A stretch of DNA of 6,162 nt from Bordetella parapertussis (GTDB lineage Bacteria > Pseudomonadota > Gammaproteobacteria > Burkholderiales > Burkholderiaceae_D): positions 1-6,162 of the forward strand of contig CAMBJI010000129.1 of the NCBI GenBank assembly GCA_945867725.1, written 5' to 3'. Positions 1-6,162 of the stretch are shown here, in pieces. A program made the translations under genes and the position numbers. The stretch's first letter is position 1. Each line of letters starts with the position of its first letter. The notes beneath the pieces were generated by a model, which was not told where the DNA came from, searched no databases, and saw nothing but the letters and a program-made list of their open reading frames with translations.

Positions 1-60
1 GACGACTGGCAAGGCAAGGCGGATAAAAAACTGCGCGGCCTGACCGCGCCACCCGCCTAG
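1..60 (+). CDS. C-terminal end of an unidentified + strand gene (partial)
   Basis: Frame 1 is open from the window edge to a TAG at 58-60 and would encode the last 19 residues, DDWQGKADKKLRGLTAPPA. Most codons end in G or C like the confirmed genes nearby, and the other two + frames stop within about 45 bases, so this is the best candidate for a real gene tail. I do not recognise the protein; the piece is too short and charged to show a domain. Its stop overlaps the lplT stop on the opposite strand, and the lplT terminator hairpin falls inside it. It could instead be non-coding DNA that happens to be open, since 60 bases is weak evidence. Confidence 0.45.
   Translation, partial: DDWQGKADKKLRGLTAPPA
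25..49 (-). terminator. Intrinsic terminator of lplT
   Basis: Read on the minus strand, a 6-bp all-GC stem GCGCGG / CCGCGC (49-44 with 38-33) closes a 5-base loop and is followed after AG by six T residues (30-25). It begins 8 bases beyond the lplT stop codon, the normal place for a Rho-independent terminator. It overlaps the last codons of the facing + strand frame, so those codons would be constrained by both functions. On the + strand the A run comes before the stem, so it should stop only leftward transcription. Confidence 0.75.
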
Positions 61-1325
61 GTGCCGACGTGTTTTTGCTCGCCGATCAGATGCAGTGAAT
101 CATATTCGCGCTGATTGGCGGCATGTTTTTTCATGACTAGCCACATGAAGCCGGCGACAAACAGTCCAAACAACACGATCACGATATTCACGCTCAGATC
201 GAGTTTGACCAGTAAAGCATAGAGCCCGAGCATCAGAAGAATGGACGCATTTTCGCTAAAGTTTTGCACCGCGATCGAGTGACCTGCGCTCATGAGAACG
301 TGTCCGCGATGCTGCAACAGAGCATTCATTGGGACCACAAAATAGCCCGACATGGCGCCGATCAGTACCAGCAGCGGATAAGCCAGCGTTGTTGAGTGCA
401 CGAATACCATGATCGTGACAATCAGGCCCATTAGGAAACCCAGGGGCATGACAGTGAGCGATTTTTTCAGCGGTACACGTTTGGCAGCGGCCATGGCACC
501 AAAGGCAACGCCAAAGGCCACCACGCCCTGCAGCACTGCCGCTTTTGCCAGCGGCAGGTTCAGCGCCTGCTCGGCCCACTTCAGCACAATGAATTGCAAG
601 GTTGCACCTGCACCCCAGAACAAGGAGGTGACTGCCAGTGAAATCTGTCCAAGCCGGTCGCGCCAGAGCGCGGTGACGCAATGAGAAAACTCCACAACCA
701 GCTTGATAGGGTTGCGCTGTTGCGCTGAATAGCGCGCGCCGGTATCCAGAATATTTAGATTGAAGACCGCTGCCAACAAGTAAGCGAACATGACCACGCC
801 CAGCGCGAATTCAAACGATAGACTCAGTTGCAGATGATTGAATGGCATTAGAAAAGCCAGCGCCTGCGCAAATCGCTCACTGACCAATACCCCACCCAAT
901 ACGGTGCCAAAGATAATTGACAGTACCGTGAGACCTTCGATCCAGCCATTGGCTGCCACCAGTTTCTCGGCCGGTAACAACTCAGTGAGGATGCCGTATT
1001 TCGCAGGCGAATAAGCTGCGGCGCCAAAACCCACCACGGCATAGGCCAATAGGGGATGTACGCTGAAAAACATCATGAGGCAGCCCGCGATCTTCACCAG
1101 ATTGGTAATGAACATGACGCGGCCTTTGGGGAAGGCATCGGCGAATGCGCCTACGAACGGCGCCAAGATGACGTAGGACAGCACGAAGAACAGCTTCAGC
1201 ATGGGTGTCATCCATGCCGGCGCTTGAAGCGAAACCAGCACGGAAATGGCGACGATAAGCAGCGCATTGTCGGCAAGCGACGAAAAAAACTGTGCTGCCA
1301 TGATGGTGTAGAAGCCGCGGTTCAT
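57..1325 (-). CDS. lplT: Lysophospholipid transporter LplT (major facilitator superfamily)
   Basis: A 422-residue inner-membrane flippase of the major facilitator superfamily. In enterobacteria LplT carries lysophospholipids such as lyso-phosphatidylethanolamine to the cytoplasmic face, where the acyltransferase Aas re-acylates them. The protein is hydrophobic throughout, consistent with about 12 membrane helices. Family marks are visible: an N-terminal AQFFSSLADNALL block at residues 11-23 with the conserved D19, the MFS loop GAFADAFPKGR at 59-69, and GFGAAAYSPAKYGILTEL at 99-116, which closely matches E. coli LplT. It is slightly longer than the E. coli protein (about 397 residues), partly through an insertion near residues 150-170. 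The start at 1325 fits the family N-terminus (MNRGFYTIMAAQ), although no clear Shine-Dalgarno precedes it. It is divergent from alr, and unlike the enteric arrangement no aas follows, because a terminator comes directly after the stop. Confidence 0.95.
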   Translation of the reverse strand: MNRGFYTIMAAQFFSSLADNALLIVAISVLVSLQAPAWMTPMLKLFFVLSYVILAPFVGAFADAFPKGRVMFITNLVKIAGCLMMFFSVHPLLAYAVVGFGAAAYSPAKYGILTELLPAEKLVAANGWIEGLTVLSIIFGTVLGGVLVSERFAQALAFLMPFNHLQLSLSFEFALGVVMFAYLLAAVFNLNILDTGARYSAQQRNPIKLVVEFSHCVTALWRDRLGQISLAVTSLFWGAGATLQFIVLKWAEQALNLPLAKAAVLQGVVAFGVAFGAMAAAKRVPLKKSLTVMPLGFLMGLIVTIMVFVHSTTLAYPLLVLIGAMSGYFVVPMNALLQHRGHVLMSAGHSIAVQNFSENASILLMLGLYALLVKLDLSVNIVIVLFGLFVAGFMWLVMKKHAANQREYDSLHLIGEQKHVGT

Positions 1326-1376
1326 TCGTGGGGAACGTTGATTTGTGGGCTAATGGCGAGTACGAAGGCGGCTTGC

Positions 1377-1385
1377 TTTATACCA
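1377..1385 (-). promoter_or_regulatory. Extended -10 promoter candidate for lplT
   Basis: The minus strand reads TGGTATAAA, an extended -10 element (TGn followed by a near-consensus TATAAA). It lies about 50 bases before the lplT start and predicts transcription beginning near 1370. No good -35 hexamer sits 16-18 bases upstream, which extended -10 promoters can tolerate. Assignment is by motif and position only. Confidence 0.5.
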
Positions 1386-1429
1386 TGAAAGCCAGTTTCG
1401 ACTTTCTCCGGGGTTCGGTGCTTATCGCG

Positions 1430-1447
1430 ACCGGACCCGCGTCCGGT
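1430..1447. repeat. Perfect inverted repeat ACCGGAC-N4-GTCCGGT in the alr promoter region
   Basis: Two 7-base arms, 1430-1436 and 1441-1447, are exact reverse complements separated by CCGC. The right arm ends on the first T of the alr -10 candidate, so the repeat fills most of the -35/-10 spacer. That placement suits an operator for a dimeric repressor. It is not a terminator: no T run follows on the + strand, and on the minus strand the T run precedes the stem. I do not recognise the motif as a known regulator site. Confidence 0.45.
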
Positions 1448-1452
1448 AAAAT
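1447..1452 (+). promoter_or_regulatory. -10 element candidate for the alr-radA transcript
   Basis: TAAAAT matches the sigma-70 -10 consensus TATAAT at five of six bases and lies 50 bases before the alr start, predicting a start site near 1459. The -35 side is poor: the best candidates, TTATCG at 1422-1427 or TCGCGA at 1425-1430, match only three bases. If real, transcription would begin after the ATG at 1451 and rule that ATG out as the alr start. Confidence 0.4.
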
Positions 1453-1501
1453 GCGGATTATTCCATTCCACCGTATTTCTTTTCTCCGAGTTCTCTTCCT
1501 G

Positions 1502-2578
1502 ATGTCCAGACCACTCGTCGCGATCACCCACATTGCTGCGATGCACGCTAATCTCGCTGTGGCCCGAAAAGCCGTCCCCAGTGCCCGGACTTGGGCCGTG
1601 GTAAAGGCCGACGCCTATGGCCATGGGCTAGCGTATGCGATACGAGCATTTGATGCAGCAGATGGTCTTTCACTGATTGAATTCGACCGCGCCGCGCGAT
1701 TGCGCGAGCTGGGCTGGCAGAAGCCAATCATGATGATGCAGGGTATGTACGACGTGGCCGACATCGAACATTTGGCCCGTGATGACTTGCAGCCAGTGAT
1801 TCACCATGTCGATCAGTGCCGGATGCTGGAAACGACCTCTGTGCAGCGACCGCTGGCGGTTCATCTGAAAATCAATACAGGCATGAATCGTCTTGGGTTC
1901 ATGCCATCTCAGGTTAGTGAAATCTATCAGCGCCTTAAATCACTGCCCTCGGTACGTTCCGTGTCCTTGATGACCCATTTCGCAAACGCCGATTCGAAGC
2001 ATACGATGCCGGATGTGGACGCGCAGGTGGTTGCGTTCAAGCAGGCTATTGCCGGCATCGACGCAGAAATCAGTCTTTCTAATTCCGCAGCGACCTTGTT
2101 GCAACCGCAGATACAAAGCGATTGGATTAGGCCGGGTGTGATGCTGTATGGCGGTGCGCCGGGTCGAGAGAGTGCAGCATCCCTAGGCTTGCAGCCAGCG
2201 ATGACGCTACAAAGTCGGGTCATTGCCACCCAGTCGCTACGCGCCGGTGATTCAGTCGGATATGGCAGCCTGTTTGTGGCCGACAAGCCCATGCGTATTG
2301 GCATTGTGGCTTGTGGTTATGCCGATGGCTATCCACGGCTCGCATCCACAGATACGCCCGTTCTGGTCAATGGCCTACGAACCCGCATACTCGGTCGTGT
2401 ATCGATGGACATGCTCACGATTGACCTTTCACCTGTCCCCAATGCCGATGTTGGCAGTGAAGTCATCTTGTGGGGTAAGGGCTTGCCTATTGATGAGGTG
2501 GCAGCGCACGCTGGCACGATAGGTTATGAACTCATGTGTGGGGTCGCGCCGCGCGTGCGACGGGAAGCGCACGACTGA
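1502..2578 (+). CDS. alr: Alanine racemase (biosynthetic, PLP-dependent)
   Basis: A 358-residue cytoplasmic enzyme that interconverts L- and D-alanine and so supplies D-alanine for peptidoglycan. The length fits the family (E. coli Alr 359). The N-terminal alpha/beta barrel carries the PLP-binding lysine K35 in VVKADAYGHG, with Y39. HLKINTGMNRLGF gives K123, the position carbamylated in some homologues, and R130. The C-terminal beta domain holds the second catalytic base Y254 in SVGYGSLF and the substrate-site segment VSMDM with M302 and D303. I chose the ATG at 1502 because MSRPL begins about 30 residues before the catalytic VVKADAYGHG, as in homologues. The frame is open back to a GTG at 1328, but that extension lacks family similarity and overlaps the promoter. 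The ribosome site is weak (GAG at 1488-1490). radA follows 2 bp later, implying a shared transcript. Confidence 0.96.
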   Translation: MSRPLVAITHIAAMHANLAVARKAVPSARTWAVVKADAYGHGLAYAIRAFDAADGLSLIEFDRAARLRELGWQKPIMMMQGMYDVADIEHLARDDLQPVIHHVDQCRMLETTSVQRPLAVHLKINTGMNRLGFMPSQVSEIYQRLKSLPSVRSVSLMTHFANADSKHTMPDVDAQVVAFKQAIAGIDAEISLSNSAATLLQPQIQSDWIRPGVMLYGGAPGRESAASLGLQPAMTLQSRVIATQSLRAGDSVGYGSLFVADKPMRIGIVACGYADGYPRLASTDTPVLVNGLRTRILGRVSMDMLTIDLSPVPNADVGSEVILWGKGLPIDEVAAHAGTIGYELMCGVAPRVRREAHD

Positions 2579-2580
2579 TT

Positions 2581-3951
2581 ATGGCCAAAGCAAAAACTCA
2601 ATACGCCTGCACCGAATGTGGCGGTACCAGCAGCAAATGGGCGGGTCAATGTTCGGCGTGTGGGCAGTGGAATACCATGGTGGAAAGTGTGGTGGAAACC
2701 GCAGCCAATCGTTTTGGAGGACAGGCTAAGGGGCTGGTGCAGGGTGCGCCCGTCATGCGGTTAAGCGATATTGAAGCGCAGGACGTTCCCCGCTTTGGTA
2801 CCGGCATTGAAGAATTTGATCGCGTCCTTGGTGGCGGACTGGTACCCGGCGGTGTGGTGCTGATTGGTGGCGATCCCGGCATTGGCAAATCAACGCTGCT
2901 GCTGCAGGCATTGGCCAATCTGTCGCGTGTTAAATCCTCGCTGTATGTGAGTGGCGAAGAGTCCGGTGCCCAGATCGCCTTGCGTGCCCGGCGCCTGGGT
3001 ATCGATGCCGGCGATTTGCAATTGCAGGCCGAGATTCAGCTGGAAAAAATCCTCGCTACGCTCACCGATCAGAAGCCGCAGGTGGTTGTCGTCGATTCAA
3101 TACAAACCCTTTTTTCGGATGCGCTGACCTCCGCGCCCGGCTCAGTCGCACAGGTGCGCGAATGCGCGGCGCAGCTGACTCGATTCGCAAAGCAATCCGG
3201 CGTAACCATCATTCTGGTGGGGCATGTCACCAAAGAAGGTGCGCTCGCTGGTCCGCGTGTGCTCGAGCATATTGTGGATACTGTCTTGTATTTTGAAGGT
3301 GATACGCATTCGAGTTTTCGACTGGTGCGCGCATTCAAGAACCGTTTCGGTGCTGTTAATGAGCTGGGTGTATTCGCGATGACGGACAAGGGGCTCAAGG
3401 GCGTCTCCAATCCCTCAGCACTTTTTCTCTCGCAGCATGATGCCCAAGTACCGGGTTCCTGTGTGATGGTCACGCAGGAAGGCACGCGACCGCTGCTGGT
3501 GGAGATACAGGCGCTGGTGGATGCATCGCATGTACCCAACGCGCGCCGCTTGTCGGTTGGCTTGGAACAGAATCGATTAGCGATGTTGTTGGCGGTGTTG
3601 CACCGTCATGCCGGCGTGGCTGCTTTTGATCAGGACGTGTTCATCAATGCCGTGGGTGGCGTGAAAATTACCGAGCCGGCGGCCGATCTTGCGGTACTGC
3701 TGGCGATTCAGTCATCCATGCGCAGCAAGCCGTTGCCGCGGGGGCTAGTCACTTTTGGTGAAGTCGGATTGGCGGGAGAAATTCGACCTGCGCCGCGCGG
3801 ACAAGAGCGTTTGCGTGAAGCGGCCAAACTGGGATTTTCGATAGCCTTGGTGCCCAAATCTAATCTGCCCAAGCAGAAAATTGAAGGCCTGCAGGTGATT
3901 GGGGTCGAGCGGATTGATGAGGCAATGACGAAGGTTAGGGAGTTGTCCTAG
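2581..3951 (+). CDS. radA: DNA repair protein RadA (RecA-like recombination helicase)
   Basis: A 456-residue protein (E. coli RadA 460). In the family, RadA is a hexameric DnaB-type helicase that drives branch migration of recombination intermediates with RecA. An N-terminal four-cysteine zinc finger has C10, C13, C24 and C27. The ATPase core has Walker A GDPGIGKST at 97-105 and Walker B VVVVD ending at D172. The RadA-specific KNRFG motif is at 253-257. The C-terminal Lon-protease-like domain covers roughly residue 285 to the end and includes GEVGLAGE at 393-400. All expected motifs are intact. The ATG at 2581 gives the conserved MAK start just before the zinc finger; a GTG at 2536 would extend the frame into alr and is unlikely. 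GGGAAG at 2562-2567 is a possible, rather distant ribosome site, so translation may be coupled to alr. Confidence 0.97.
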   Translation: MAKAKTQYACTECGGTSSKWAGQCSACGQWNTMVESVVETAANRFGGQAKGLVQGAPVMRLSDIEAQDVPRFGTGIEEFDRVLGGGLVPGGVVLIGGDPGIGKSTLLLQALANLSRVKSSLYVSGEESGAQIALRARRLGIDAGDLQLQAEIQLEKILATLTDQKPQVVVVDSIQTLFSDALTSAPGSVAQVRECAAQLTRFAKQSGVTIILVGHVTKEGALAGPRVLEHIVDTVLYFEGDTHSSFRLVRAFKNRFGAVNELGVFAMTDKGLKGVSNPSALFLSQHDAQVPGSCVMVTQEGTRPLLVEIQALVDASHVPNARRLSVGLEQNRLAMLLAVLHRHAGVAAFDQDVFINAVGGVKITEPAADLAVLLAIQSSMRSKPLPRGLVTFGEVGLAGEIRPAPRGQERLREAAKLGFSIALVPKSNLPKQKIEGLQVIGVERIDEAMTKVRELS

Positions 3952-3968
3952 TACCTTCTAAAATTAAG

Positions 3969-5297
3969 CTAGTGTTTGCTCGATTGCAGCAACAGCTGGC
4001 GTGCTGCCTCGCGTCCACTGCGCACCGCACCTTCCAGCGTGGCGGGATAATCGCTCGCCGTATAGTCTCCGGCAAGAAATAAGCCTTTCAACCCCGTGTC
4101 ATTCTTCGGTCTGTACAGATTCGGCGTGCAGGAAAAAGTGGCGCGCTTTTCGCTGATGATGCGGTGCCATTGGGGATTGAGTAGCGCCGGCATATCCAGA
4201 TCGCTAGCGATTTGCAGCAAGATTTCCGCCAGCAGTGTTTCATTTCCTTGTGCGATCGCCTCAGTTGCAGCGCTGATTACGACAGCCATCAGTCCTGATT
4301 GCGAGGCATCAAGCTGTCCGCGATCAAAAATGAATTGTGCCCAACGATGTTTTTCCGGATCGTCCTGCAGCGCATAAAAAACTGCGGGCAGTTTTAATGC
4401 TGGTTCGTATTGCAGATAACAGGTAGTGATCGGCTCATAGGTGAACGCCAGCGACTCTGCCAACGCCGGTATCAGGTCCATCAGCAGCGTGCGCGCCTGC
4501 GCTGGCGGTGTCGCTATCACTACGGCATCGAGTTCCTGGTCAAGACTGTCTGCCTGCACACGCCAGCCGTTCTCGGTGCGTGATACCGAGCGCGCTTGTG
4601 TGCCGGCGTGCACTTGAGCGCCGTGATGTTCGACATAAGCTACGGCGGCGTCCGGAAAAAGTGATGACAAATCCCGCTTTGGAATGAGCATGTCGGAGGC
4701 GCTGCGGTGCGCGCCCAGACTATCGCGCAGCACATTTAAAAACACTACCGCGGATGCACGCTCCGGTGGTGTGTTGAGCGCAGCAATGCAGAGCGGCCGC
4801 CACATCAGTCGAATCAGCCGTTCGGTTTGATCAAAGCGCTCAAGCAACTCGGTGACGGTGCAATCTGTATGGAGTTGCCATTGCATCCAACGTGCGGCAG
4901 AAGAAAATCGGGCGAGTGCGAGTTTGTCAGCGATTGTCAGACCTTTGGCTCGCAGTACGGCCCACGCCATATGAAGCGGGGCGGGAAGGCGAGGCGCGCG
5001 CAGATCCATCCCGCCACTGTTGGCCGGATAACGCATTTGCAGTGGCAGGCGCAGCAGTGCCTCGGAAGGACGAAGACCGACGGTTTGCATCAGTTGAAGT
5101 GTCTCGCTATAGGCGCCGAGCAGTATGTGCTGACCATTGTCGAGGGTGGTGCCCTGATGCTCGACACGCCGCGCTCTGCCGCCCATGGTGCGCGAGGCTT
5201 CGAGCAATATGACTTTGGCGCCGCGCCGTGTCAGCTCGACCGCTGCAGCGCAGCCAGCCCAGCCGGCGCCGATAACGGCGACTGTGGGCTTGCGCAT
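3969..5297 (-). CDS. hpnE: Hydroxysqualene dehydroxylase HpnE (FAD-dependent)
   Basis: A 442-residue flavoprotein of the amine oxidase / phytoene desaturase superfamily. In characterised HpnCDE systems, HpnE reductively removes the hydroxyl of hydroxysqualene to give squalene. The N-terminus has the dinucleotide fold VAVIGAGWAG (6-15, G10, G12, G15), with E33 at the end of strand 2 for the FAD ribose, followed by the MGGRA motif at 38-42. DNGQHILLGAY at 53-63 is typical of the HpnE family. The C-terminal FAD segment GLFLAGDYT is at 405-413, leading into the helix with EGAVRSGREAA. The ATG at 5297 is chosen because its A is shared with the hpnD stop (TGATG) and it leaves the usual short leader before the FAD fold; a start at 5330 would lie inside hpnD. 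AAAGG at 5301-5305 may act as a ribosome site. It ends 17 bp from the radA stop. Confidence 0.93.
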   Translation of the reverse strand: MRKPTVAVIGAGWAGCAAAVELTRRGAKVILLEASRTMGGRARRVEHQGTTLDNGQHILLGAYSETLQLMQTVGLRPSEALLRLPLQMRYPANSGGMDLRAPRLPAPLHMAWAVLRAKGLTIADKLALARFSSAARWMQWQLHTDCTVTELLERFDQTERLIRLMWRPLCIAALNTPPERASAVVFLNVLRDSLGAHRSASDMLIPKRDLSSLFPDAAVAYVEHHGAQVHAGTQARSVSRTENGWRVQADSLDQELDAVVIATPPAQARTLLMDLIPALAESLAFTYEPITTCYLQYEPALKLPAVFYALQDDPEKHRWAQFIFDRGQLDASQSGLMAVVISAATEAIAQGNETLLAEILLQIASDLDMPALLNPQWHRIISEKRATFSCTPNLYRPKNDTGLKGLFLAGDYTASDYPATLEGAVRSGREAARQLLLQSSKH

Positions 5298-6130
5298 CAG
5301 CCTTTGACCCAGGTTTTCCAGGCCAGCCACAACTTGCGGATCGGCGTAAGCGAAATTTTGTGATCGAGGACCCGAAATTCGTCACGCTTGATTTCTTCGA
5401 GCACAGCGCGATAAATTGCTGACATGATCAGCCCTGCTCGCTGTGCGCGGCGATCTGCTGCCGGTAACAGGGCCATTGCTTCGTCATACAGGGCTTGGGC
5501 GCGCTTAGTCTGAAAGCGCATTAGTTCAGCAAAGCGATCGCTGTGAGTGGCATTGAGAATTTCAGAGGCAGTGACCTGATGCGCTTGCAACTCCGATATC
5601 GGCAGATAAATGCGGCCACGGCGTGCATCTTCACCGACATCGCGAATGATGTTCGTGAGTTGGAAAGCTAGGCCGAGCTTTTCTGCATATTGCAGCGTGC
5701 GTGGGTCGCTGTAGCCGAAGATGCTGGCCGACATGATGCCCACGACACTGGCGACATGCCAGCAGTAGCGCTCGAGCGCAATAAAATCGAGATAGCGTGT
5801 TTGGGTGAGATCCATCTCCATACCGTCAATGACGGCAAGCAGGTGCTCTCCCTGAATGTTGAATGTCTTCAGGTGCGGCATCAGTGCCTGAGTGACCGGA
5901 TGATTGGGCTGTCCGGCCAGCATTTGCGCGACCTCTTTGCGCCACCAAGCCAGCGTGGTCTGCGCCAGAGCAGGGTCACTGGTTTCGTCTACCACATCAT
6001 CGACCTCGCGACAGAACGCGTACAAAGCCGTGATGGCTTGCCGGCGCTGTGGTGGCAGGAAAAGAAAGCTGTAGTAAAAACTCGAGCCACTCTGAGCGGC
6101 TTTTTGTTGGCAGTAGTCTTCGGGAGTCAT
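5297..6130 (-). CDS. hpnD: Presqualene diphosphate synthase HpnD
   Basis: A 277-residue all-helical squalene/phytoene synthase family enzyme. HpnD condenses two farnesyl diphosphates into presqualene diphosphate, which HpnC converts to hydroxysqualene and HpnE to squalene. The FYYSFLFLP segment at 18-26 is typical of the family. The first aspartate-rich motif is REVDDVVDE (41-49, D44, D45, D48) and the second lies in NIIRDVGEDARRGRIYLP (160-177, D164, D168); together they bind the diphosphates through magnesium. HpnD is preferred over HpnC because of the order hpnC-hpnD-hpnE, where HpnE directly follows, and because the aspartate motifs and RRGRIYLP block look like HpnD. The start ATG at 6130 overlaps a TGA of an upstream frame as ATGA, and its own TGA overlaps the hpnE start, so translation is probably coupled. 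Confidence 0.92.
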   Translation of the reverse strand: MTPEDYCQQKAAQSGSSFYYSFLFLPPQRRQAITALYAFCREVDDVVDETSDPALAQTTLAWWRKEVAQMLAGQPNHPVTQALMPHLKTFNIQGEHLLAVIDGMEMDLTQTRYLDFIALERYCWHVASVVGIMSASIFGYSDPRTLQYAEKLGLAFQLTNIIRDVGEDARRGRIYLPISELQAHQVTASEILNATHSDRFAELMRFQTKRAQALYDEAMALLPAADRRAQRAGLIMSAIYRAVLEEIKRDEFRVLDHKISLTPIRKLWLAWKTWVKG

Positions 6131-6162
6131 TCTCTGAGCTGAATGCGTCGTTTTTTTATGGG
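6127..6162 (-). CDS. C-terminal end of the upstream gene, probably hpnC (partial)
   Basis: On the minus strand a frame is open from the window edge to a TGA at 6129-6127 and would encode PIKKRRIQLRE. The stop overlaps the hpnD start in the ATGA form common in operons, matching the TGATG overlap between hpnD and hpnE. Because hpnC normally precedes hpnD, this tail is probably HpnC, the enzyme that turns presqualene diphosphate into hydroxysqualene; identity rests on gene order alone. A different minus frame ends at a TAA (6159-6157), and hpnC could end there instead, leaving 26 bases to hpnD. Eleven residues cannot decide. Confidence 0.45.
   Translation of the reverse strand, partial: PIKKRRIQLRE

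Noticed and set aside
1056..1388. 110-codon + strand open frame across the lplT 5' end and promoter.
   Set aside because: Low-complexity, His/Glu-rich translation opposite conserved lplT sequence; no domain and no ribosome site.
1430..1447. The alr-upstream hairpin as a transcription terminator.
   Set aside because: No T run follows the stem in either direction of reading.
2536..2580. Upstream GTG start for radA, overlapping alr by 43 bases.
   Set aside because: RadA proteins begin with MAK a few residues before the zinc finger, which matches the ATG at 2581; the extension has no family similarity.
3957..3992. Possible hpnE terminator: TTGCT / AGCAA stem followed by TTAATTTT on the minus strand.
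   Set aside because: The stem is only 5 bp and AT-rich with a 7-base loop, lies inside the hpnE coding end, and is separated from an interrupted T run by several bases.
5298..5330. Upstream ATG giving hpnE 11 extra residues.
   Set aside because: It lies inside hpnD; the ATG at 5297 forms the usual TGATG overlap and sits a few residues before the FAD-binding fold.
4827..5363. 178-codon open frame on the + strand, opposite hpnE and hpnD.
   Set aside because: It is antisense to two well-supported genes, has no recognisable domain and looks like a composition shadow.

Overview
The window looks like ordinary chromosomal sequence from a betaproteobacterium. The evidence is moderately GC-rich coding sequence, proteins close to proteobacterial LplT, Alr and RadA, and a set of bacterial squalene-synthesis (Hpn) genes. 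Genus cannot be fixed from this sequence; a member of Nitrosomonadales or Burkholderiales is my inference. It is almost fully coding, with five complete genes, two probable gene ends cut by the window edges, and one real intergenic region of 176 bp.

Layout. Positions 1-60 hold the probable last 19 codons of an unidentified + strand gene. It meets lplT (minus strand, 57-1325, lysophospholipid transporter) tail to tail, the two stop codons overlapping in a CTAG. An intrinsic terminator for lplT lies inside the end of the facing frame. lplT and alr diverge from the 1326-1501 region, which carries an extended -10 promoter for lplT and, about 70 bp away, a TAAAAT -10 candidate for alr with a perfect 7-bp inverted repeat against it. 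On the + strand alr (1502-2578, alanine racemase) and radA (2581-3951, recombination helicase) form a tight pair separated by 2 bp. After a 17-bp convergent gap comes a minus-strand operon reading inward from the right edge: the probable end of hpnC, then hpnD (5297-6130) and hpnE (3969-5297), with start and stop codons overlapping at both junctions.

How the genes work together. The hpn genes make squalene from two farnesyl diphosphates through presqualene diphosphate and hydroxysqualene, the usual precursor of hopanoid membrane lipids. LplT handles inner-membrane phospholipid turnover. Alr supplies D-alanine for peptidoglycan. RadA acts in recombination and has no obvious functional tie to alr beyond shared transcription.

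I see no mobile element, CRISPR array, RNA gene or novel multi-gene system. The points worth a second look are small: the terminator embedded in a facing reading frame, the inverted repeat at the alr promoter, and an A7 run whose -1 frame leads from the presumed hpnC end straight into hpnD.
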